Shown: positions 6,741 through 11,762 of the stretch, piece after piece
How positions within the stretch are numbered: the first letter of the stretch is position 1
Layout of the letters: every line of letters begins with the position of its first letter
Source of the DNA: Caldifarciminota bacterium
GTDB taxonomy: Bacteria > Hydrothermota > Hydrothermia > LBFQ01 > DSFT01
NCBI GenBank assembly: GCA_015494735.1
Contig: WGAQ01000027.1
Span: forward strand, 1 to 11,762
Direction of reading: 5' to 3'
Length of the DNA stretch: 11,762 bases
Position numbers and translations under genes: made by a program
The notes under the pieces: model-generated
The model's input: only the letters and a program-made list of their open reading frames with translations
Database searches by the model: none
Told to the model about the DNA's origin: nothing

Positions 6741-7157
6741 ATGTTAACAGCAATACTTCTGTCTCAGGTCAGTGCGGCAGGGGTTGCCGTGGGAAGTCCC
6801 CTGGGTATCGCTATAGTGATTAACGACAATTTCAGGGCTGTGGGGGGATGGAATATAAACAGGGGATACATATACCTGAGTCTGGACAGGGATTTTTACC
6901 TTAACTCCACCACGCTGCATCCCATGGATGCGTATATCGGATTCGGGGGGTATATATCCGGAATAAACGTGGCCCCTCCAGGCCAGCCCGCTCAACTGGA
7001 CCTGTACTTCGGTATAAGGATTCCCCTCGGGCTCGAATACGATTTCAGCGATATTCCCATAAGGGTCGGTCTGGAAGCGACCCCCGTTGTGGGCATATTC
7101 CCGACAACGGACATTTACATGTTCGCGGATATCTATTTCCTTTTCAGATTCAAATGA
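6741..7157 (+). CDS. Small outer-membrane-type beta-barrel protein
   Basis: This 138-residue protein starts with a short hydrophobic stretch ending SQVSAAG (8-14), a plausible but weakly charged signal peptide. The rest alternates polar and hydrophobic/aromatic residues in strand-length blocks: GYIYLSLDRDFYL (42-54), MDAYIGFGGYISG (62-74), QLDLYFGIRIPLGLEYDF (85-102), IPIRVGLEATPVVGIF (105-120) and DIYMFADIYFLFRFK (124-138). It ends in an aromatic-rich strand, as outer membrane barrel proteins commonly do. This suggests a barrel of about 8 short strands in the outer membrane, and hence a diderm host. It has no recognised catalytic motif and I cannot assign a named family. Its stop codon overlaps the start of the next gene (ATGA), so the two are translationally coupled. 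Confidence 0.75.
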   Translation: MLTAILLSQVSAAGVAVGSPLGIAIVINDNFRAVGGWNINRGYIYLSLDRDFYLNSTTLHPMDAYIGFGGYISGINVAPPGQPAQLDLYFGIRIPLGLEYDFSDIPIRVGLEATPVVGIFPTTDIYMFADIYFLFRFK

Positions 7158-7927
7158 AGCCCTTCCCTCTCCCCCGGGACTTTGTGGATGCCATCGCATG
7201 CGCCTGGGGGGGCAGGGTGGTGATGTACGAGCCCCTTCCCCTCGTGGAGAAAGGGGCATGGTTTCTCAGGAGGGCATATTCCCTTCCGTTCGGTCTGTAT
7301 GGGGGATTTCTGGACAATCCGGATTACAATCTCGTCAGACGCCTTTCCATGAAGTACATGCGGTTTGCGATAGTGGATTTCCAGAACAGAATGGAGCCCG
7401 AAGAGGTACCGTATATGCGCGTCCACAACCTTACCACCCATATCCTGACCGTGCCGGAGAATATGGAATCGTACATGTCTTCGTTGAAGAAAAAGAGACG
7501 ACGGAGTCTTCAGAATATGCTCAACAGGATGCGCAAATTGGGGGTGGAGGTATCCCTTTCCTGGAACTGGCTGGATGATTTTCACGATGTTTACAGGAGG
7601 AGCACCCGCTCCAGACCCCTGAGTATCTCTTCCATCCGATGCCTGAGGGACCATTCAATTCTCGTCAGCGCCGTCAGGAGGGGGAGATTTCTCGGAGGCG
7701 TGCTGGTCCTCAGGGTGAAGGACTATGCCCTTCTGTGGCTTGCGGGATGGAAGAAGCAGATGCAGATTTCCGAATTTCTGTACTACAGCGTCATAGAGAT
7801 GGCGGCGCAGGAGGGTATAAGCGTTCTGGATTTCGGGGCATCGCATACGCAGGGGGTTAGATGGTTCAAGGAAAGCATGGGAGGAAAGCCTTTTCCCTAT
7901 CGCGTTTTTGAATCCCGGAAGATTTGA
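7154..7927 (+). CDS. FemAB/CelD-like GNAT-fold acyl- or aminoacyltransferase
   Basis: The 257-residue protein fits the acetyltransferase family related to FemAB peptidyltransferases and CelD/BcsL-type proteins. Seen: a basic helix typical of the family, YMSSLKKKRRRSLQNMLNRM (107-126), a GNAT core FLGGVLVLRVKDYALLWLAG (179-198), and the C-terminal signature LDFGASHTQGVRWFKESMGG (225-244), equivalent to the DFGxS...FKxxxG motif of relatives. Such enzymes move an acyl or aminoacyl group onto cell-wall, exopolysaccharide or other envelope molecules in the cytosol; the substrate here is unknown. The start ATG overlaps the previous stop codon by four bases, so it is co-translated with the beta-barrel protein. 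Its last 31 bases overlap the 3' end of the convergent thiI gene. Confidence 0.8.
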   Translation: MKPFPLPRDFVDAIACAWGGRVVMYEPLPLVEKGAWFLRRAYSLPFGLYGGFLDNPDYNLVRRLSMKYMRFAIVDFQNRMEPEEVPYMRVHNLTTHILTVPENMESYMSSLKKKRRRSLQNMLNRMRKLGVEVSLSWNWLDDFHDVYRRSTRSRPLSISSIRCLRDHSILVSAVRRGRFLGGVLVLRVKDYALLWLAGWKKQMQISEFLYYSVIEMAAQEGISVLDFGASHTQGVRWFKESMGGKPFPYRVFESRKI

Positions 7928-9288
7928 AAGAATCTTTCTTCGGACATGGATATGACGTCGAATCCCTCATCCTTCATCATTTCTTTCAGGAGGGAACTCT
8001 TCATGCCCTTCTCGCATACTATCAGGTAGCGCCTGTTCCTGTCCCATTCGTGGAAGGATGACACGGCTTTTTCGAGACTCATCCGGATTGCTCCCTCTAT
8101 TTCTTCCCCTCCACTGCGCAGGTCTATGATTATTCTGTCTTTCACATCATCCGGGGAACTTTCAACCCTTTCCTCCTCGAGGGGCAGGACGGTAAACTCG
8201 AGATTCTCCACCACGCTCCAGTCCATCTTCTCCTTTTCTGAAAGGAGTTTCTCCATCCTGCCATGGGTCTCCACGTTCTTCCTGGATATAGCGCAGTATT
8301 CCTTCCCCTTGTAGGATATGTCGAATGTCCCTATCCTTCTCGCCACCTCGATGATTTCGGATTTGCGCATTGCTGATAGGGGTCTGATTATCATGGTGTC
8401 AATGCTCCTGTCCAGAAGAGCCAGATTCCTGAGCGTCTGGGTGGATACCTGACCTATGGATTCCCCCGTGAGGAGGGCATCGGAATTCAATTCTCTGGCG
8501 ATTCTATTTGCCACCTGATAGAAGGCATATTTCAGCATGAGATTCCTGTACGATGGGCGGATTTTCAATATCTGGGCCACCACTTTCTGAAATGGGACGT
8601 ATATGAATTTCCCCCTGGAGCCGTATCCCCAGTTCTTCTTAAGGTATCGTGCCATTGCAAGGGCTATCGCCTTCTGCTCACCGCCGAGGTCGAAGAAGAT
8701 GAAATCCACATCCAGACCCATCCTGTATGCATACCACACGGATACCGCCGAGTCTATGCCTCCGGAAAGCATTGCCAGGACCTTCCCCTCCGAGCCCACG
8801 GGAAACCCTCCCTCTCCCCTTATCTTCTCCGTATATACGAAAGCCGTATTTCCCTTTATCTCCACATGGCAGGTGACCTCGGGATTCGTCAGGTCCACCT
8901 TTCCATAATCCACGAGGAGGGCTCCCAGTTTCCGCTCCACATCTCTGGAAGAGAAATCGTGTTTTCCGGTACGGGTGCTCCTTACAGCAAACCGCCTTCC
9001 CCTGACTCTCTGGATGCAGATTTCTCTCCCCTCTGTCAGAAGGTCTTCCAGGGTCTCGAATCGGACCTCTTCCGTGGGGGATATGATTTCTATTCCGAAA
9101 ACGCGCCGCAGTATGTCCAGGGCCTCCGGAGGGGCTTCCACCACCATACCGAACCACTCTTTCCTTATGGAGTGCTCCATTTCACCGAGGGCTTCCTTCA
9201 GATTTTCGTAGAGTATGTGCATCAATCTGCGCTTCGTCCTGTCGGATTTGAGGGTGATTTCCGAGGAATATTTCAGAAGGAACTTCAC
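7897..9288 (-). CDS. thiI: tRNA 4-thiouridine / thiazole sulfurtransferase ThiI with C-terminal rhodanese domain
   Basis: ThiI adenylates uridine 8 of tRNA and inserts sulfur passed from a cysteine desulfurase; it also supplies sulfur for the thiamin thiazole. Seen in order in 463 residues: an N-terminal ferredoxin-like and THUMP region (about 1-165), the PP-loop ATP pyrophosphatase motif LAMLSGGIDSAVS (171-183), LLTGESIGQVSTQTLRN (272-288), and a rhodanese-like domain (about 385-463) with the persulfide-bearing Cys425 in IVCEKGMKS. Cys332 in KEYCAIS matches the resolving Cys344 of the E. coli enzyme, so the full two-cysteine mechanism looks intact. The C-terminal rhodanese domain is absent from many ThiI proteins, which makes this the long form. 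It starts at GTG 9288, has no ribosome binding site, and a TAAAAT box ends 8 bases upstream. It overlaps the transferase gene tail to tail by 31 bases. Confidence 0.94.
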   Translation of the reverse strand: MKFLLKYSSEITLKSDRTKRRLMHILYENLKEALGEMEHSIRKEWFGMVVEAPPEALDILRRVFGIEIISPTEEVRFETLEDLLTEGREICIQRVRGRRFAVRSTRTGKHDFSSRDVERKLGALLVDYGKVDLTNPEVTCHVEIKGNTAFVYTEKIRGEGGFPVGSEGKVLAMLSGGIDSAVSVWYAYRMGLDVDFIFFDLGGEQKAIALAMARYLKKNWGYGSRGKFIYVPFQKVVAQILKIRPSYRNLMLKYAFYQVANRIARELNSDALLTGESIGQVSTQTLRNLALLDRSIDTMIIRPLSAMRKSEIIEVARRIGTFDISYKGKEYCAISRKNVETHGRMEKLLSEKEKMDWSVVENLEFTVLPLEEERVESSPDDVKDRIIIDLRSGGEEIEGAIRMSLEKAVSSFHEWDRNRRYLIVCEKGMKSSLLKEMMKDEGFDVISMSEERFFQIFRDSKTR

Positions 9289-9296
9289 GGGGGAAA

Positions 9297-9302
9297 ATTT
9301 TA
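9297..9302 (-). promoter_or_regulatory. -10 box of thiI, near-leaderless spacing
   Basis: TAAAAT on the minus strand, then 8 bases (TTTCCCCC), then GTG 9288. No Shine-Dalgarno site is present. Confidence 0.45.
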
Positions 9303-9332
9303 CAGAAGAACTGAATCGTCTTCAGGGGTGAA

Positions 9333-9400
9333 TCCGGACAGACCCGGGAGAACTGGAGAAGTATGGAAAGTCCGGATAGATAAGTCCCCGGTCTATCGGG
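9333..9400. other. Inverted repeats in the thiI-acs gap
   Basis: The 196 bases between the thiI and acs starts hold a perfect 7-base inverted repeat, TCCGGAC (9333-9339) with GTCCGGA (9370-9376). Two alternative short stems follow: GATAGA/TCTATC (9375-9380 with 9392-9397) and CCCG/CGGG (9387-9390 with 9397-9400). They could be an RNA leader element of an acs transcript or a DNA-binding site. No known riboswitch consensus was recognised and no T-run follows. Confidence 0.3.
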
Positions 9401-9452
9401 AACCAATTCTTTGATAATCAGGGCTTTTCTTCGATGAGCAATTTGCCGGCTT

Positions 9453-9458
9453 TAAAAT
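9453..9458 (+). promoter_or_regulatory. -10 box of acs
   Basis: TAAAAT lies 26 bases before ATG 9485, so the message would have a leader of about 20 bases. No convincing -35 is seen. This gene uses a normal led mRNA, unlike several neighbours with the same box closer to the start. Confidence 0.4.
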
Positions 9459-9470
9459 ATAGGAGGGAAG

Positions 9471-9481
9471 AAAGGGGGTGA
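9471..9481 (+). promoter_or_regulatory. Extended ribosome binding site of acs
   Basis: AAAGGGGGTGA closely follows the complement of the bacterial 16S rRNA tail (AAAGGAGGTGA). It lies 3 bases before ATG 9485 and 6 before ATG 9488, so either ATG could be used. Confidence 0.6.
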
Positions 9482-9484
9482 ATC

Positions 9485-11419
9485 ATGATGGATGAGAGAC
9501 TCCAGGAGTTCAGGGAAATGTGGCTCCGGGCAAAAGAGGACCCGGAAAGGTTCTGGGATGATAGGGCCCGTGAGGCTGCCGCTGATATCCACTGGTTCTC
9601 TCCCTGGAGGAAGGTGTTCGAATGGGAATACCCCCGATTCAGATGGTATGTGGATGGTAAGACCAACATAGCCTACAGCGCCCTGGACCATAAACTGTCC
9701 AGATACGGTAATAAGGTGGCCTACATATATGAGAACCCCGAGATGGGCATATATTACTCCGTGACATACAATCAACTGTATCACATGGTGAGACAGTATG
9801 TCCGTGCCCTGAGGGCCGCGGGTGTGGACAGAGGGGACAGGGTTCTTCTCTATGTGCCCAATTCCATAGAAGCCGCTGCCATGGTTCTGGCTATTGCCCG
9901 AATCGGTGCCATATCCGTAACGGTTTTCGCGGGGTTTTCCGCAGGTGCCATAGCGGACAGGATAGAACTGACTACCCCTAAACTCATATTCACTCAGGAT
10001 TACACTTACAGAAGGGGAAACCTCATACGGTTGAAAGAGAAAATGGATGAGGCCCTTTCCATGATTCCGGAGGCTGTGAGACAGCAGGTGGAAAAGGTGG
10101 TCGTTCGGAGATTCCTTCCCCATGAGAGTGTCCAGATGGTGGACGGAAGGGATATATTTCTGGAAGACTTCCTCCGGATGGGTGATGGATTCAGCGACTC
10201 GTACGTGGAGATGGATGCCAACGACCCGATATTCATAATGCCCACATCCGGAACCACAGCCCGCCCGAAACCTGTGGTTCACGTTCATGGAGGTTATCAA
10301 ATATGGAACTACTGGGCTGCCAGATGGGTGTATGGTCTGGATTCCCACGATATCATCTTCAACACATCTGATATAGGCTGGATAGTGGGCCAGAGTTATA
10401 TGATTTTCGGGCCCCTTCTGGCGGGAGCGACCGTAATATTCTTCGAGGGAACGCCCGATTATCCGCATCATGGTGTATGGTACGAGGTTATAGAGAGAAA
10501 CAGAGCCACCCTTATATGGACTTCCCCCACAGGAGCCCGATTCCTGAGGCGTTCTGGAGTGGAACTGGCCAGAAAGTACGACCTTTCTTCCGTGGAGAGG
10601 GTTATAGTGGCAGGGGAGGTCCTCAATCCCGACGTGTGGCACTGGCTCTACGAAGAGTTGTTCCAGAAGAGAATCCCCATAATAGACCACATGTGGCAGA
10701 CGGAAACCACGGGTCCCATGTTCGGATATCCGTATGGGGTGCTCGGGAAGGATGTGATAGACATGATAAAGCCCGGCTCTGCCGGAATTCCCATGCCCGG
10801 AATCGTTCCCGTTATAGTGGATGAGCTGGAGGGGAAGGAACTGGGTCCCATGGAAAAGGGAGTCCTTTACCTTAAACAGCCCTTTCCCGGATTGACTCAG
10901 ACCCTCTGGGAGGATTTCGGAAGATACGTGGAAACGTACTGGAAGGAATGGGGGTACAGGACGGGGGATGCTGCTTATATCGATAAGGATGGATATATCT
11001 GGTTCGCGGGGAGAGCGGATGAGGTGATGAAGATTTCTGGCCACAGGATAGGCACGATAGAGGTGGAGAATGCCCTCATATCCCATCCCGCTGTGGCCGA
11101 GGCCGGTGTGGTGGGGGTCCCGGATGAACTCAGGGGTGAAGTGGCTGCTGCATTCGTGGTTCTGAAACCCGGATATGAGCCCACCGATGAACTCAAGCAG
11201 GCTCTCATACAGCACGTGAGGGACACTATGGGTCCCATCGTGGTATTCAGGGATATACAGTTCGTGAATATGTTGCCCAAGACCAGAAGCGGAAAGATCA
11301 TGCGAAGGGTCATGAAGAGGCTCCTGACCGGTGAGGAACTGGGTGACCTCTCCACCCTGGAGGAAGAAGCATCTGTGGATGAAATAAAGGAGGCCATAAG
11401 CAGGATAAAGCGCCTGTGA
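9485..11419 (+). CDS. acs: Acetyl-CoA synthetase, AMP-forming
   Basis: The enzyme activates acetate with ATP to acetyl-AMP and then forms acetyl-CoA in the cytosol. At 644 residues it is the usual length. Adenylate-forming motifs appear in order: IMPTSGTTARPKPV (251-264) P-loop, DIGWIVGQSYMIFGPL (296-311), WTSPTG (345-350), WQTETTG (404-410), YRTGD (491-495), GRADEVMKISGHRIG (509-523) and PKTRSGKIMRR (598-608). Lys604 is the catalytic Lys that acetylation often switches off. Trp404 matches the tryptophan that limits the acyl pocket in classical Acs, which favours acetate or propionate over longer acids. The motif reads WQTETTG instead of the common WQTETGG. The start is supported by an extended ribosome binding site. 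It is divergent from thiI and followed by a 152-base structured gap. Confidence 0.93.
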   Translation: MMDERLQEFREMWLRAKEDPERFWDDRAREAAADIHWFSPWRKVFEWEYPRFRWYVDGKTNIAYSALDHKLSRYGNKVAYIYENPEMGIYYSVTYNQLYHMVRQYVRALRAAGVDRGDRVLLYVPNSIEAAAMVLAIARIGAISVTVFAGFSAGAIADRIELTTPKLIFTQDYTYRRGNLIRLKEKMDEALSMIPEAVRQQVEKVVVRRFLPHESVQMVDGRDIFLEDFLRMGDGFSDSYVEMDANDPIFIMPTSGTTARPKPVVHVHGGYQIWNYWAARWVYGLDSHDIIFNTSDIGWIVGQSYMIFGPLLAGATVIFFEGTPDYPHHGVWYEVIERNRATLIWTSPTGARFLRRSGVELARKYDLSSVERVIVAGEVLNPDVWHWLYEELFQKRIPIIDHMWQTETTGPMFGYPYGVLGKDVIDMIKPGSAGIPMPGIVPVIVDELEGKELGPMEKGVLYLKQPFPGLTQTLWEDFGRYVETYWKEWGYRTGDAAYIDKDGYIWFAGRADEVMKISGHRIGTIEVENALISHPAVAEAGVVGVPDELRGEVAAAFVVLKPGYEPTDELKQALIQHVRDTMGPIVVFRDIQFVNMLPKTRSGKIMRRVMKRLLTGEELGDLSTLEEEASVDEIKEAISRIKRL

Positions 11420-11427
11420 ACTTCTGG

Positions 11428-11441
11428 CCTGCGAGTGCAGG
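11428..11441 (+). terminator. Small hairpin after acs, possible weak terminator
   Basis: CCTGC-GAGT-GCAGG forms a perfect 5-base-pair stem with a four-base loop 8 bases after the acs stop codon. No run of T follows, so intrinsic termination is doubtful. It may instead be the first stem of the structured region downstream. Confidence 0.3.
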
Positions 11442-11445
11442 GGGC

Positions 11446-11530
11446 TGAGGGCAAAGTCAGGACTTTCCGGAAGCGTCTTCAGTACTGTGTAAAGAGTCCT
11501 GCGCTCTATTTGAATTTGGTGTTTCCCTCA
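11446..11530 (+). ncRNA. Candidate structured RNA with nested stems, no known family
   Basis: The gap between acs and the next gene (11420-11571) has no gene but folds by eye into nested stems. The outer stem pairs TGAGGG(C)AAA (11446-11455, one bulged C) with TTTCCCTCA (11522-11530). The inner stem pairs CAGGACTTT (11458-11466) with AAGAGTCCTG-type sequence (11493-11501), nine pairs with one G-U. Inside it is a small GAAG-CGT-CTTC hairpin (11470-11480). A further CACTC/GAGTG pair (11529-11533 with 11544-11548) would compete with the outer stem by two bases. This could be an acs 3' element, a small RNA or a cis element of the downstream gene, though that gene's own promoter lies after it. The strand is assumed. 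Confidence 0.35.
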
Positions 11531-11559
11531 CTCCGGGTATCGAGAGTGGATTATAACTC

Positions 11560-11565
11560 TAAAAT
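11560..11565 (+). promoter_or_regulatory. -10 box, leaderless spacing, before the CoA-binding gene
   Basis: TAAAAT, then 6 bases (TTCCCC), then ATG 11572. The 6-base spacer is identical to that of the asparaginase gene. A second AT-rich box (TATAAC) lies just upstream at 11552-11557. Confidence 0.5.
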
Positions 11566-11571
11566 TTCCCC

Positions 11572-11762
11572 ATGGCGATAATTACCAACGATGAGGAGAA
11601 ACTGCTCGAATACCTGAAGAATGCGAAGACCATAGCAGTAATCGGATTGAAACCGGGGACGGATGTTCCCGCCGGAAGGATACCCAGATATCTGAAGGCG
11701 CAGGGTTATAAGGTCATTCCGGTGAATCCAAAACTGGAGAAGTGGCTGGGGCAGAAGGTTTA
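11572..11762 (+). CDS. CoA-binding domain protein, YccU type (partial, 3' end off window)
   Basis: The first 63 codons are present and open to the window edge. After a short helix (DEEKLLEYLKNAK) comes a Rossmann nucleotide-binding start, TIAVIGLKPGTDVPAGRIPR, then YLKAQGYKVIPVNPK and LGQKV. This order of strand, glycine turn, and a GYKVIPVNPK second strand is typical of the small CoA-binding proteins related to E. coli YccU and to the N-terminal domain of acyl-CoA synthetases (ADP-forming). Their cellular role is poorly known. There is no ribosome binding site; a TAAAAT box sits 6 bases before the start. Downstream extent is unknown, so a longer fused protein cannot be excluded. Confidence 0.85.
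   Translation, partial: MAIITNDEEKLLEYLKNAKTIAVIGLKPGTDVPAGRIPRYLKAQGYKVIPVNPKLEKWLGQKV

Noticed and set aside
9289..9484. TPP riboswitch near thiI
   Set aside because: The CTGAGA core and its partner elements are absent, the thiI promoter lies only 8 bases from its start, and the hairpins are upstream of it.
9452..11215. Long minus-strand open frame (587 codons) opposite acs
   Set aside because: It is a shadow of acs: rich in His, Pro, Ser and Gly with no family motif, while the plus strand carries every adenylate-forming motif.
11446..11501. SRP RNA, tmRNA or RNase P RNA in the gap after acs
   Set aside because: Short matches (GTCAGG, TCCGGAAG, GGGGCTGA) occur, but the conserved domain IV loop of SRP RNA, the tmRNA tRNA-like ends and the RNase P core elements are absent.
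1..11762. CRISPR array
   Set aside because: No regularly spaced direct repeats were seen despite the type III CRISPR genes; an array, if any, lies outside the window.

Overview
The window looks like a diderm bacterium, probably a thermophile, that also carries the edge of a type III CRISPR locus. An outer-membrane-type beta-barrel protein points to a diderm bacterium. Heavy use of AGA/AGG for Arg and ATA for Ile, with proteins rich in Lys, Glu and Arg, suggests a thermophile. Several genes have a bacterial -10 box (mostly TAAAAT) ending only 6 bases before the start codon, which implies leaderless mRNAs. A deep-branching, mostly uncultured thermophilic lineage would fit, but I cannot name the organism from the sequence alone.

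Left part (1-3535), AT-richer: the CRISPR type III accessory edge. On the minus strand, cmr1 (2288 to 1053) is followed after 16 bases by a gene that runs off the left end. That gene encodes four predicted membrane helices and a CARF-like cyclic-oligoadenylate (cOA) sensor domain. Facing away from cmr1 on the plus strand is a Card1/Can2-type nuclease (2315-3535) with a CARF-like N-terminus and a C-terminal PD-(D/E)XK domain. Their start codons are only 26 bases apart and their apparent -10 boxes face each other.

Middle (3557-5089): a CPA2-type cation/proton antiporter on the plus strand abuts, tail to tail with no gap, a minus-strand csx3 (Crn3) gene, a cA4 ring nuclease family. The CRISPR-related logic would be: a Cmr effector makes cOA off-window; cOA activates the nuclease and perhaps the membrane CARF protein; Csx3 degrades the messenger. 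The antiporter has backbone-like composition and may only be a neighbour.

Right part (5145-11762), GC-richer backbone: an Ntn-type asparaginase/isoaspartyl peptidase; a cluster of an unknown 203-residue protein, a small beta-barrel protein and a FemAB/GNAT-like transferase; a convergent thiI (4-thiouridine/thiazole sulfurtransferase with rhodanese domain); AMP-forming acetyl-CoA synthetase; a 152-base gap that can fold into nested stems and may hold a structured RNA; and the start of a YccU-type CoA-binding protein. No CRISPR array, tRNA, rRNA or insertion sequence was seen.
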